DNA of 61,153 nt from Nemertoderma westbladi (lineage: Eukaryota > Xenacoelomorpha > Nemertodermatida > Nemertodermatidae): contig JAUCBJ010001349.1 of NCBI GenBank assembly GCA_032718475.1, positions 1 to 61,153 of the forward strand, in the 5' to 3' direction. Below the pieces are notes generated by a model that saw only the letters and a list, made by a program, of their open reading frames with translations, ran no database searches and had not been told where the DNA came from. Shown piece after piece: positions 17,107-29,461 of the stretch. How positions within the stretch are numbered: position 1 is the first letter of the stretch; the number at the start of each line of letters is the position of its first letter. The position numbers were made by a program, and so were the translations under genes.

Positions 17107-17795
17107 AGATCCCGACATTTCCCTGAGTGCCCGTGGTGAAAGACTTAAGACCACTTTGAAATAATTAATTCATGTTTGTATCATCAGATAATAAATTGAC
17201 TAAGCCTAAAGTAGGAGCTGTATTGAATGTTAACCAATTTAATATATAAATTACTACAATATTATATAATTCAACAAAATCCTATTAAAAATATTGCAAG
17301 TAACCAGGAAATTTAATATGTAGTGTGTATAATATCTATTTAGTATGTATAGTAGTAATATGTATATCAATATGTAATGCTGAACACAGAATACAGGTCG
17401 ACGCATGTCGATTTTACCCTGGAGAGGTATAATTTTAATTGCAACAATAATATTCATCCCCATCTGCTACAATTTGAAGAAGACTATTACATAATAATAC
17501 CTATAATTAAAACAATTAATTATTATAATTCTATAGTTAATAAAAACAGTATATCATTCCGGGGATGGAATTTATAGGTCATCTAATATAATTAATTGTT
17601 TAGCAAACAATTAGATTAGCAAACAATACGATGTAATTGCATTGATAAAATCCATAAATAAAACTTGGATATAAAATGTAAAATCGGGATGCAAAAGATC
17701 ACTTTCTGAGCTACGAAAGGAAAATGCTACGAAAGGCTACAAGCGGTCCGTTTACCTTACAAAATGAAAAATACGAATGTGCGAAGTTAAGAACA

Positions 17796-17936
17796 GTCGG
17801 GGGGGAAGTGTCCGCGGGGGGGAAGTGTCTGGGGGGGACGTGTCCGGGGGGGAAGTGTCCTACTTGAGCGGGGGGAACTGTCCGGGGGGGGGGGGGAGTG
17901 TCCGGGGGGGAAGTGTCCGGGGGGGAAGTGTCCGAA
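17796..17936 (-). repeat. right terminal GGACACTTCCCCCC array
   Basis: Degenerate GGGGGGAAGTGTCC units make the inverted counterpart of the left array, with some units expanded by extra G residues. Confidence 0.85.
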
Positions 17937-18090
17937 CACCGTTTCCTTCGTTCAGAAATGATTAACCAACCAGACCACAGACCCTACAGTAATTATCTCG
18001 GAATGACATTTTTCATTTTTCAAATTACTACTCCTCCGCCTCTTTTTATCCAATCTTCTTTATTTTTGGCTCATTCGAAAGGTTTTCAAG

Positions 18091-19655
18091 AGTTCTTTAA
18101 AAGTTATCGGTTGGAGTTTTTATATTTTTGTTTTTACAGCCAATTTTTCAGATTAAAGCCAATTGATAAAATTGTTAAAATTGTAACATTTTAACCGCAA
18201 ACTTGTTTCATTCAATGGTCACTAGAGGGCGCTTGGAAATTTGAAAATTTTTCGAAAAATGAATGTTTAGCCATAATTTAACAGCCCATATTATTAAAAT
18301 CATAATATTTTAATTTCAGTTGAAATTGTAGACATTTAAAAAAGTGTTTGGGGGGGGGGGGGGGGAGGTATTCCGGCCTTAATGTGATATTTACGGTATG
18401 TTAGAAGCATGTAGAAGTATAAAGTAATGGAAAATGAAAGTTCCTACCTGTTACTGCTGCTTTGACATATTTTCGTACTCAATTAATTAGTATTTGAGTA
18501 AAATAAAGTATGAAGTACAATAAGATTCACCTCGTTAAGGTTTCACATGAAATATTTTATTTAATGTATCGCGCCTATAATATTAATCTGACACTAACTG
18601 ACTGTAATGTATTTGGCTTGGATGTAGTCTCTATAGCATGAGAAAAATAAGTTTTGTCGACTTTTACTAATGTAGTGTGTTAGTGAACTATAAATTACCC
18701 AGGCGGCCTCAAGCTTCGTTATTCACACAGTCGGGCACTTATATTAGTAAGGGCTTGTGTTAATTATACAAGTGGGGCCACTCAAAGACGCGAAACAATC
18801 TAACGATACTGATATCCAATACACACATGCAGTGTATACATGGATAGAAGCACATGGTCATAGTGAAAGTAGGTAATGAGGTTTACCCCACCGTTTATAT
18901 GCGATCTCTGCCCACGTAATGATTCAGACACGCTTGGTTGGTGGCCCTGCAAACAGTCTGTAGTCTGATAGCGCGCCGTCATTCCAGCTGCACCCCCCGT
19001 AGTCATTGGTAGGCTAAGAAGGGCCCCGGTAGGGCTGCAGCAATGCTCCCTTGGTTTCGGTTGAGTGCGGAAGAAACAGAAAGGTTTAATCGTTCTACCA
19101 GCCCGTTGGAAACAAGGTTGCCATACCGAGTTCCACAGTACATCGAGTTCTACGCCGATCTGTGGTTAATTTTTCGCCTAGGCTAGCCGGTGGCCCCTCA
19201 TTGTCGTTGGTCATTCGAGTGGAATCCTGGTTAACGGCGGTCCATTAGCTAAACACTTATGGTTCTTGTATGTATACCGGTGCGGAGTGTATGTAGACCG
19301 AGTTCACTAATAGGTGCATGCAATAAGTAGGGATGTATATCACGGTAGACATAGCGACATTGTCTAAGTAAACCACTTTGGGATATGAGAATCTTTTGGT
19401 TTGAATCCGGAAGAATCTTTCGATACATCTGTAATGTAGACCTTATATGTAAAATTTTTACATTATGTATTATTGTGAACAAACTGAAAAATAGGAACTT
19501 AGGCCCGAAACGATCTGAGAGGACCCTCTAAACGGGTATAAATGTTACACTGACGTTAGACCGACACATTACGCCGACATTGTATCTACACTAGGCTGCT
19601 GCACGTATAGTCACACTACCGACATTACTGACACTGCGATAATCCTATACCGACG
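18091..19655. other. non-genic stretch with a 16-G tract
   Basis: I see no supportable gene. A run of 16 G lies at 18350-18365. The part from about 18880 to 19250 has a more balanced base composition but shows no recognisable protein or RNA motif. Confidence 0.5.
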
Positions 19656-22385
19656 CTGACGTTGTGCCGATACCAGACAGGCCGACAATATGCTGATACA
19701 ACGCTGACATTGTGCTGAGACCAGGCCGACAATATGCTGATACAACGCTGACATTGTGATGAGACCAGGCCGACAATATGCTGATACAACGCTGACATTG
19801 TGCTGAGACCAGGCCGACAATATGCTGATACAACGCTGACATTGTGCTGAGACCAGGCCGACAATATGCTGATACAACGCTGACATTGTGATGAGACCAG
19901 GCCGACAATATGCTGATACAACGCTGACATTGTGCTGAGACCAGGCCGACAATATGCTGATACAACGCTGACATTGTGCTGAGACCAGGCCGACAATATG
20001 CTGATACAACGCTGACATTGTGCTGAGACCAGGCCGACAATATGCTGATACAACGCTGACATTGTGCTGAGACCAGGCCGACAATATGCTGATACAACGC
20101 TGACATTGTGCTGAGACCAGGCCGACAATATGCTGATACAACGCTGACATTGTGATGAGACCAGGCCGACAATATGCTGATACAACGCTGACATTGTGCT
20201 GAGACCAGGCCGACAATATGCTGATACAACGCTGACATTGTGCTGAGACCAGGCCGACAATATGCTGATACAACGCTGACATTGTGATGAGACCAGGCCG
20301 ACAATATGCTGATACAACGCTGACATTGTGCTGAGACCAGGCCGACAATATGCTGATACAACGCTGACATTGTGCTGAGACCAGGCCGACAATATGCTGA
20401 TACAACGCTGACATTGTGCTGAGACCAGGCCGACAATATGCTGATACAACGCTGACATTGTGCTGAGACCAGGCCGACAATATGCTGATACAACGCTGAC
20501 ATTGTGCTGAGACCAGGCCGACAATATGCTGATACAACGCTGACATTGTGATGAGACCAGGCCGACAATATGCTGATACAACGCTGACATTGTGCTGAGA
20601 CCAGGCCGACAATATGCTGATACAACGCTGACATTGTGCTGAGACCAGGCCGACAATATGCTGATACAACGCTGACATTGTGCTGAGACCAGGCCGACAA
20701 TATGCTGATACAACGCTGACATTGTGATGAGACCAGGCCGACAATATGCTGATACAACGCTGACATTGTGATGAGACCAGGCCGACAATATGCTGATACA
20801 ACGCTGACATTGTGCTGAGACCAGGCCGACAATATGCTGATACAACGCTGACATTGTACTGAGACCAGGCCGACAATATGCTGATACAACGCTGACATTG
20901 TGCTGAGACCAGGCCGACAATATGCTGATACAACACTGACATTGTGCTGAGACCAGGCCGACAATATGCTGATACAACGCTGACATTGTGCTGAGACCAG
21001 GCCGACAATATGCTGATACATTGCTGACATTGTGCTGAGACCAGGCCGACAATATGCTGATACAACGCTGACATTGTGATGAGACCAGGCCGACAATATG
21101 CTGATACAACGCTGACATTGTGCTGAGACCAGGCCGACAATATGCTGATACAACGCTGACATTGTGATGAGACCAGGCCGACAATATGCTGATACAACGC
21201 TGACATTGTGATGAGACCAGGCCGACAATATGCTGATATACAACGCTGACATTGTGCTGAGACCAGGCCGACAATATGCTGATACAACGCTGACATTGTG
21301 CTGAGACCAGGCCGACAATATGCTGATACAACGCTGACATTGTGATGAGACCAGGCCGACAATATGCTGATACAACGCTGACATGGTGATGAGACCAGGC
21401 CGACAATATGCTGATATACAACGCTGACATTGTGCTGAGACCAGGCCGACAATATGCTGATACAACGCTGACATTGTGATGAGACCAGGCCGACAATATG
21501 CTGATACAACGCTGACATTGTGCTGAGACCAGGCCGACAATATGCTGATACAACGCTGACATTGTGCTGAGACCAGGCCGACAATATGCTGATACAACGC
21601 TGACATTGTGCTGAGACCAGGCCGACAATATGCTGATACAACGCTGACATTGTGATGAGACCAGGCCGACAATATGCTGATACAACGCTGACATTGTGAT
21701 GAGACCAGGCCGACAATATGCTGATACAACGCTGACATTGTGCTGAGACCAGGCCGACAATATGCTGATACAACGCTGACATTGTGCTGAGACCAGGCCG
21801 ACAATATGCTGATACAACGCTGACATTGTGATGAGACCAGGCCGACAATATGCTGATACAATGCTGACATTGTGCTGAGACCAGGCCGACAATATGCTGA
21901 TACAACGCTGACATTGTGCTGAGACCAGGCCGACAATATGCTGATACAACGCTGACATTGTGCTGAGACCAGGCCGACAATATGCTGATACAACGCTGAC
22001 ATTGTGATGAGACCAGGCCGACAATATGCTGATATAAAACGCTGACATTGTGCTGAGACCAGGCCGACAATATGCTGATACAACGCTGACATTGTGATGA
22101 GACCAGGCCGACAATATGCTGATACAACGCTGACATTGTGCTGAGACCAGGCCGGCAATATGCTGATACAACGCTGACATTGTGCTGAGACCAGGCCGAA
22201 AATATGCCGATACAACGCTGACATTGTGCTGAGACCAGGCCGACAATATGCTGATACAACGCTGACATTGTGATGAGACCAGGTCGACAATATGCTGATA
22301 CAACGCTGACATTGTGCTGAGACCAGGCCAACAATATGCTGATTGATACAACGCTGACATTGTGCTGATACCAGGCCGACAAATA
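19656..22385 (-). repeat. 44-bp satellite array, about 61 copies
   Basis: Head-to-tail copies of a 44-bp unit; on the plus strand it runs GCCGACAATATGCTGATACA, then ACGCTGACATTGTGCTGAGA, then CCAG. Copies are nearly identical. The commonest variant changes GTGCTGAGACC to GTGATGAGACC in an irregular order. A few units carry 2-4 bp insertions (near 21236, 21416 and 22336) or similar changes (near 22033). The first unit at the left edge is degenerate. The unit has no stop codon in any minus-strand frame, and 44 is not a multiple of 3, so three minus-strand frames of over 900 codons appear, all reading the same 44-residue cycle. These are satellite artefacts, not genes. Confidence 0.97.
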
Positions 22386-22829
22386 CTGACATCACGCTGA
22401 ACGCTGAAACTGTTTACATGTGCGGCACTGAAACACTGATTCTCATCACCAATTCTGGTCACATCGCTCCACATATCAGTCTATGAAAGGACCAAGATTC
22501 TGCGATGTCAGTGGTGCATTATTGCGCGGAAAGCTTTTTAAAAACTTGGTAAAAAATTTTAAATCCCAAATTAAATTTAGGGGGGTATGGGGTGAAATCA
22601 ATATTATTATTGGACATGGTGTATAGATAGAGAGATATGTAGGCCGATATATCATTAACTAATTGACTCTAGTATTGTGCGTAAGCGTTTCGGCACAAAC
22701 TTTTTACCGCGGGAATTCAACGGCAGTGTAAAATGAAGTAGACTGTAACGGTTGGGTGAATGTAGGTCCCACCGGAATATAGATAAATCCCTTAGAGCGA
22801 ATTGAAGTCACTTTAGTGCAAATTTAGTC

Positions 22830-22925
22830 TTCAAACTACACATTTGAGACATCGAACTTAGGACCCCTGCATGCGAGCCAGTGAAATTAGGCTCTCATCC
22901 ATCGACTTAACCTTTTATCAGGAAA
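22830..22925 (-). repeat. possible tRNA-derived SINE head
   Basis: The minus strand reads GGATGAGAGCC, a tRNA-like loop region, then a box-B-like AAGTTCGATGTC. The boxes are degenerate and no acceptor stem forms, so this is at best a SINE remnant. Confidence 0.3.
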
Positions 22926-23759
22926 AAATTATTTATATGAAGTAAATTGGAACTGAGATGATATACTGCAACTATTACATCACTGGGCGTTGAACCAGCG
23001 CTATACGGTGTAAGTCACAATGTATATGTATAACATGTATAACACATGTAAAAGTCTATATATAGTCTGCATGACATGTATAAGTCACAAATGACAGCCC
23101 TACGGGACTCAACTATGTTAGAGTAAAGCATGTTGGTATGTTGCGTGCGGAGTTTGTTGTAATCAATTACCAGTTTATACCAGATTTAATACCAGATTTA
23201 AATAAACCAGATTATAATCTTACCATTTTTAGCGGTAACAGTATAACAATTGAAGTAAATAGTTAATTATTATAATCTTCAATTTATTTATTATCTGTTC
23301 CAGTTTGTAGTTTTTTATATTTAGTAACATTCGGACTTAATGTAAAGCGCCTTAGGAGTTGTGAACAGATCAGCATTACATGTTCACGAAATCACGGATT
23401 TGTGGCCATAAACGCAGTGTTAATCTAATTTCACTCCGTAACGATAAGAATAGATTATCTGCACTAAATCGCACCGTTTATCGTAACACTCGCGACAATT
23501 CAGTATTATTAGTATATTTAAGCTGCAATAATTCCGAATGTTAAAGGACTCAACTCCAAGCTTAACGATTAAAGCGTCAAAGTTATGCCACCCATTCCGT
23601 GGAGGCAGACGTCTTCATTTACAGACTTTAATCCGAAAAAATAGTTCAAATCGGAACCGATGAGTCGCCACTAACTATTCGTCCCGCCAGAACAAGGAAT
23701 TCTGGACAAATCCGTTCGTCTCGCTTTTTGTGGCTAACTTGATAATTGATGGTCCCAGG

Positions 23760-23920
23760 GGAAGAAAACTGCTTCGTGAAACCCAGAGTGCATACCAGCG
23801 TGTAACACAGTGGAGACGGGCGGCGTGTTCACTGAAACAAGACTCAAAGGAGTAGCATATTCCATGCTCGACTGTTTGTCTGGATTCCAGTCTGCCAACA
23901 CATGTACCGCTGTAAGTCTG
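23760..23920. other. GC-balanced island, possible exon of unknown gene
   Basis: A stretch of roughly 160 bp has balanced composition within AT-rich surroundings and is open on both strands. On the plus strand it ends at a good donor (CCGCT|GTAAGT); on the minus strand the mirrored sequence offers an acceptor-like CTTACAG. Neither peptide (plus: METGGVFTETRLKG...; minus: ADWNPDKQSSMEYATPLSL...) is one I recognise. It could be an exon of a neighbouring gene or chance. Confidence 0.2.
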
Positions 23921-25591
23921 ACATCGTGTAGTATGTTGCAGTACTTTGTGTCAATAATTATACTTCCAAGCAATCAAACTAAAAGTGACTTTTAATGATG
24001 ACGAAACTGTACTTCTCTAAAAGAAACCTATTATATTGCTTGAATTCTAAAAGTAACGATACAAAAATGGTACATATCCTACAATACTTTATCTCAACCT
24101 TTGCAGTTAGTTTCAAGTTTGTACGGAGTGATTCATGTAATGCATTTCTTGTTGTTTAAAATCTCATTAATTGATTAAATTGGTCTAAATTAAAGTCAAC
24201 ATTTTTCATATATCATGGAATTAAATAGGTTAAATTAAAAATGAGAATATTTATTTAATTTATTTCATTGATCACCCAAATAAGTGTAAACCTAACGGTC
24301 TGAGAGGTCTTGCGTTTTGAAAGATACTTCCATTCAATTGACCCTTCCTGACAAACATTTAAGAAAGAAAACGGAACAATCTATGAAAACTTTGGGGAAA
24401 ATATACTATTTTGCAATTTAATCCTGGAACCACTATTACTTTTCGTAAAATAAACAGCATTATGTAGCCTAGGTGGTATGTGCAGTTTAGAACTGATTTG
24501 TTCTACCTCGGTGCTATTAGTGTTAGACGCAAGAGTTTCAAGGGAAGGGGGTAAAAGGGAGAAAGTAGTGGAGTAAATGGAAGTTGTGTAGACAACAAAT
24601 CTAACAGGTCTGGTGCTGTGCGTAATAGAAGGAGTAGAATAATAGATGATCGCGGTTTATTTTATACCGTACAATACTGTAGTTAGTAGTAGGTGTACCT
24701 ATCGCATCCGCGCAGATGTCACTGGAAGGTTTTATTTTATTTATAAATATTATTATTTATTCCAACATATTTTTAATGGAGACAGGGGCGGGGCGCGGGG
24801 GGGGGGGGGGGTGTTGTGGTGTCTCGATGAAAAACCCATCATGGCGAACAAATATCTTTAGCAGATTAGAGTGGTATATTATTCTAACCAAAACAAATTA
24901 CGAAACTCAATAGAACATGGTTACAGTTTTATTTTACGAGTAATCAGCTATGCGTCGAATTTCCCACGCAGAGATTTCACTTTTTGTTACGACCACCACA
25001 CCCCCCCCCCTGTGCTTTAATGTAGAGAATCCAACATCAGGGCCGTAATAACGGCGGGACTTTTGGGGCTGCAGCCCCGGGCAACGTGAAGGTTTGGGGC
25101 CGCCCCCAGAAAAAGAGAAAATGTAATGGTCCCTCCTTACATTAAAAAAAAAAATTTTGGAACCGCGTTAAAACTAAAACATAAAAGGAATATCGTACCC
25201 AGATGAACAAATGCGAAATTCACATTCCAAATTCTACTACTGAAAATATACCATACTATACCTCTCCAATTTCTCACTGTAAACATTGCCAAAGGGCAAG
25301 AAGGGCGGGGGGGGGGGGGGTCATAATGTAAAGAACACTAACAGTAGTAAATGAAGGGAACAACTACATTATTGGTGTGCGTGCCAGTGTGTCCACCAGA
25401 CAGACCACTAACAAATAAACCTATAGGGGTAAGCAAGCATCAACCATGGGCTACATTATATTTGTAATGGCTCTTTAGGTTAGGCTAATTTTAGTTATCT
25501 AATTTCAGTTAGACTAATTTTTCATAAAAAAAAAAATGGAGAAATATTATGAAATCCAGAAAACTGGCCGAAATTTATTGAAGCTTATACT

Positions 25592-26050
25592 GCATTGCAG
25601 CTGCAGTTTTAAGAATGCTGTGCCGTCTTGTCGACAAAATTGCACCGCCACAACTCCCTATCACCCATGACATTTGCTAGATCATCCGCATCTTCAAGGC
25701 CAGTGTCCTTTAAGGTGCGTCTCAAGAAAGTCATGGGCTGTCCACCATGCTTATTCACTCCATGGGGCTGCCAAAGCACAAGATTATGCACTGGAAAGTC
25801 CGCACGGCGAAAGCAATATCCTGCAAAGCAGAGGCGACTTTGTTCAAGTGTCAAGCTTGGGGGAACCAATGAGACACCTCCAATGTTATATAGTGTCTGG
25901 TTGGAGATGTGTGCATTGAACTTGACACAATGAACCCGGCGTAGCATTCTTGTGAATGTGCCATCCAGAGATTTGGTGTCCTCAGCAGTTAGAGCCCAGC
26001 ATGGACTCCCGTAGAGGAGTACTGGAACTTCTGCTGTTCTAAATAATCGG
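25592..26050 (-). pseudogene. RTE-like LINE 3' coding fragment, copy 1
   Basis: The minus-strand peptide reads VPVLLYGSPCWALTAEDTKS, LRRVHCVKF, LCFAGYCFRRADFPVHN and GGQPMTFLRRTLKDTGLEDA, then DRELWR. This order (LLYGSE.W, RCLRR, RLRxxGHxxR, RGRPxxTYxDxLKxDxGL, DRxxW) is the standard C-terminal end of RTE-type and related LINE reverse transcriptases. The reverse transcriptase core is absent. A second, shorter copy lies at 39932-40132, and both copies share the same 3' edge (GCATTGCAGCTGCA), which marks the LINE 3' end. Confidence 0.75.
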
Positions 26051-26289
26051 ACCTTGAGATTCGCGATTCTGCGATTTCCAAATCCTGGAAAGCCTATTCA
26101 AGGCTGCCCATGCCTTTCCCTTACGTATTCGAAGGTCCTACCTTACATTCATTTTTCCTTTCATATAAATCAAAAATTGCAAAAAACAGTTAAGGAATGG
26201 AGGAGGATTAATATTTTTCGCGTGAAAAAATGTCATTCATAGATAATTGCCTGAAGTTCAAACCTTCCCGCGCAAAATTGCCTGTATGG

Positions 26290-26580
26290 GGTCTGGTTGG
26301 TTAAGAGTCTGACAGGAAGGAAACACACCTCCGAGCAAAAATTATATTCATCGAGGTTTTCGGGGTCGCTGATTTCATTTCCGATGATTTAATATTTGGT
26401 AGAATCTAGTATGTCGGTTGTCGGTCTGTCTTACAGATTGACAGATTGGCAGGCAGATCTTATACTATAACTCGAGAACTAAAAGTTATCTCTCTAAGCA
26501 GTTTCTAGATTTAAAATCCTCATTCAATTCTGCTCTCGATACAATAAAAAACAATTCCAAAATTTGTGATCATTATATGC
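26290..26580 (-). repeat. dispersed repeat family A, copy 2 (uninterrupted)
   Basis: Reverse complement of the repeat at 16400-16673 plus 17941-18090, without the Mutator-like insertion. It shows the single, unduplicated GAAGGAAAC target. It lies inside the hAT element, next to a C-rich run at 26586-26599. Confidence 0.75.
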
Positions 26581-26679
26581 GAATACCCCCCCCCCCCCCA
26601 AAAAAAAAAAATTTAAGGGGGCCCCAAATTTATATTAGCCCCGGGCCCCGATATAGCTCAATCCGGCCCTGTCCAACAT

Positions 26680-27640
26680 GCAACATGTTGTGTATGCCTG
26701 CTTCTACTATGTAGGCCTACTGAAACTGAAATTTCATTCCTTTTAATTTGTGTTCACCTATGGCTCATACCAGGCAGTAATAGGTAGAATTAAATTATAC
26801 AACATCAACTAATGACTTCTTCGTAAATCGGAATACCCTGTAATGAAAGCAAATTTTGGACACAAGGTGGCGTTGCTTTTTCATATTGATTAATTTCCTA
26901 TGGCGACTGGGATTGCATTAAATTAGTATTCATTTTTGTATGTATCTTAGAATCAACCACAATGAATAGGAGACTTAACACTAATTAATTAACCTTGGTT
27001 GGCAGGTTCGGAACTTTTTCCTAAAATGTAATAGGCTATCCAGCAGCGCAACTGCCAATTATATAGCTGTGATAGATTTCGTGCTGGGGTTCCATTCTGG
27101 CATGGTGCCCATTTCCCAAGTTTTTATAGCTCGCTAAGATAAATTTATTTGAGGTATGTAGAGGTTTTTTGTGGGGTGATCACCATTATATAACTCAAAT
27201 ATAACATTCGAGAAAATTTCGGGTAATTTTAAATGTTTCACCTTGGCTACTAAAAAAAAGTTGTAAAATATAAGTGCTCGAAAAATTCAAGTAGCATAAA
27301 TTGATTAATACATTTGATGGATCCATTAAATATTTTTAACAAATTCTGTCGTGACCATCGATCTCTTATACCACTATAGCTTCAGAATAATGCAACCAAA
27401 TTAAATGTTTTATGCGATTGTTAATTTTCGTCCCACCACACTAGCACCAAAATGCGATACCGCACCGGTATTAACGAATTTTAAGTAGTTGTGTCGAGAT
27501 CAACGACCTTGAATACCAGTGTATACTGTTGCTTCGAATTACCCAACCAAAGGTAAAATTTAACAGGCAGGTTTATAGTTTTGTTTCTATATATATAGTG
27601 TTTCCTTTTAAATATCGCTTATTAGGGTAATTTGAGAATA
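26680..27640. other. AT-rich non-genic stretch
   Basis: No gene, repeat or RNA is recognised here. Confidence 0.5.
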
Positions 27641-27648
27641 ACCTATCT

Positions 27649-27960
27649 ATGCTGAGTAGATTTCCAGGTTCAGGTGCTCGTCACCGGTGGTATAAAATAC
27701 CCAGAGAATCGAGAATCTGCCCGGTTTGTAACAAAAATGATATAGAGGATGAATATCATTTTTTGTTGGTGTGTGATGGTTATCGAGATCTGCGCATGAA
27801 GCACTTCTCTGGGCGCTACAATGTGAATCCTACTATATTTAAATACCATGAGCTAATGGGGGCAACTACCAGGGAAAAACTGCTAAAATTAGGCCGTTAG
27901 GCCTAATTTCAAATGAGGCTTTTCGGGTTAGGGAGAACATTATGCAATGTCGTGCCATAT
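27649..27960 (+). pseudogene. LINE 3'-end fragment with zinc-knuckle motif
   Basis: About 83 codons read RICPVCNKNDIEDEYHFLLV then CDGYRDLR. The Cys-x2-Cys...IEDExHFLxxC pattern is the usual C-terminus of CR1/Jockey-like and related LINE reverse transcriptases. The upstream part of the reading frame is not recognisable before about 27640, so this is a 5'-truncated insertion that ends shortly after the stop codon at 27898. Confidence 0.7.
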
Positions 27961-29089
27961 AATTTTTATATTTATTTATATATTTTTTCACTAGTCTCAT
28001 CGTGTGATCTGTTTCTCTAAACTGCCTGTGCCGTTCGCGATGGTTAGACTAATTCAATTGTTCACAGAGCGTCGGTTTACTTGTAGGAGAAAGTCTGGTG
28101 CGTTTTCAACGCGCTTCCTTTAATACAGTAGGTGTGGTTTTCACGGAGTGATGTAAAGTTAGATTGAATGAAAACATTATGAATTGAGTTTAACTGATAA
28201 TCGATAATACTGTTTAAAGTTACATTTCACAATGAGTTTGAATTTCAGAGTGAATTACCAAGAAACTTTAAAGCATAATAATATTACACCAAATACTGTA
28301 GTTTATTTTACTGTATAACGTAGCGGGGCAATTCCACCATTGATGTAACACTTACGTCGAAAATAAAAAGTCATCTAATCAGCATAATTTTGGCATCAAA
28401 ATTTTCAATAAAAGTGACGGATTTTTAATATTTTTGAGGGTAACAACTGGTTTTTCATTATTCAATATGAGTAAATTTTTTAACGTATTTTCAAATTTGT
28501 AGAAATTAATCCATGTCATTTTTTAACATAATCTTACTACCATTGAAATTGTCGGAATAAGAAAGGTAAATACACCAACCGAAAATTAGACATTTATTAG
28601 AAGCTATTGATAATAAAGATTAGAATATTGACAGTATAGCATTGCATAATCAAAATTTAAAAAAAATTAGATTTGGCCTACATAATTATGTGAGTCCGTA
28701 ACGAATAGTACTTAAAGTTTTAATTTGGAGTACACCCCGCATGTATATTGCACTGACAATCATTTTCCTTTGGGTTTACAGCCAATCCGATCCTTCCATA
28801 ATGTATCTGTGTTCTGTATTGCCGATGAAATGTGTAATAGCAGCGTTACGGACTCACATATTTTTCGTTACGGACTCACCATATGGAAGGTTAGGTATGA
28901 ATCATTCTGCTTTGTAAACATTATTCACTATGTAAACTGAAAGTATTTACCTCGATTATACTCACATGTGCCCATCGACTCGACAGTCTGTCATATGGAC
29001 AATCAAACGTATTCATACATCACCTGTAATGTGTTACTGTTGACACTGACCGACATTCTGCATTGTGACTGTTAATAATGGTTAAAACT

Positions 29090-29461
29090 CCCCTCTCTGG
29101 GGCCGAGAGGGACAAACGTCATCGACAACGGATGGCAGAAGAGAAGAGGGAGTAACATAAGAATGGAGATTGGATACGGAAAAAGAAATATCGTAATTCT
29201 TTAGAAGGGTCTGCAAAGACTGCTTATCAAAATCGTCAACGTTGCCATACAGTGAATTGGCGGAGCAATAAAACATTACCAATCCCTCAAACACCTACCA
29301 CATCGCCAGCCAAAGCTTTCCAATGCCGGCAGAGCTTAGGAAGGGCTATTTCCCGTGTAAAACGTGTTCTACCATTGAGTTCCCCCAAAAAGAAGGCTGT
29401 TATTCAACAGTTAGCTGAGGTTGCTGGTCTCACAACGAATGTTTATGTGGGAATAGTCGAG
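29090..29461 (+). pseudogene. transposase N-terminal exon
   Basis: The plus-strand frame reads RDKRHRQRMAEEKRE, a stop, then KKYRNSLEGSAKTAYQNRQR and, further on, AFQCRQSLGRAISRVKR and SSPKKKAVIQQL. This basic, coiled-coil-like start matches my recollection of a large family of uncharacterised proteins that carry the same C-terminal half as the next exon. It ends at a donor, GTCGAG|GTAAGA. The exon leaves phase 0 whereas exon 2 needs phase 1, and an in-frame TAA lies near 29152, so this part is mutated. No confident start codon remains. Confidence 0.6.

Larger units (their letters stand above)
16674..17940. mobile_element. Mutator-like non-autonomous element, 9-bp target duplication
   Basis: The 1267-bp element is flanked by direct repeats GTTTCCTTC at 16665-16673 and 17941-17949. 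Its ends are inverted: GGATCTAGGACACTTCC at left and the complement of GGTGTTCGGACACTTCC at right, each followed inward by tandem GGACACTTCCCCCC units. A 9-bp duplication (10 bp is possible, since the next base also matches) is typical of Mutator-like elements. No transposase is encoded. The interior is AT-rich and carries a 36-bp tandem repeat. The continuous family A copy at 26290-26580 serves as an empty-site reference and shows GAAGGAAAC only once. Confidence 0.8.
16400..18090 (+). repeat. dispersed repeat family A, copy 1 (split by an insertion)
   Basis: Segments 16400-16673 and 17941-18090 together match, with divergence, the reverse complement of 26290-26580. Shared landmarks are TTTTAGTTCTCGAGTTAT, GGAAATGAAATCAGCGACCC and, on the other side of the insertion, the complement of GGTCTGGTTGGTTAA. 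In copy 1 the repeat is interrupted by the element at 16674-17940; in copy 2 it is continuous. I recognise no coding capacity, and the family's true ends are not defined. Confidence 0.75.
22386..25029. other. mostly non-genic stretch
   Basis: The stretch is AT-rich with no confirmed gene. It contains a possible SINE head at 22830-22925, a GC-balanced island at 23760-23920 and a 15-G tract at 24797-24811. Confidence 0.5.
25038..26671. mobile_element. non-autonomous hAT element, 8-bp target duplication
   Basis: The element starts CAGGGCCG and ends CGGCCCTG, the hAT-type terminal motif. It is flanked by a perfect 8-bp direct repeat, TCCAACAT, at 25030-25037 and 26672-26679. The subterminal regions share GGGGCC-rich palindromes (GGGGCTGCAGCCCC at left, CCCCGGGCCCC at right). 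No hAT transposase is inside. Instead the 1634-bp interior holds a fragment of an RTE-like LINE (25592-26050) and a copy of repeat family A (26290-26580), so it is either a composite non-autonomous element or one that later received insertions. Confidence 0.85.

Noticed and set aside
16891-17164. ORFs of GGGSPQEKKRGF-type repeats on both strands
   Set aside because: They translate the 36-bp tandem repeat inside the Mutator-like element.
19656-22385. CRISPR-like array
   Set aside because: Copies abut with no variable spacers, and the DNA is clearly eukaryotic.
19611-22474. Three overlapping minus-strand ORFs of 916-949 codons
   Set aside because: All three read the same 44-residue cycle from a 44-bp satellite; there are no domains, and the frames stay open only because the unit lacks stops on that strand.
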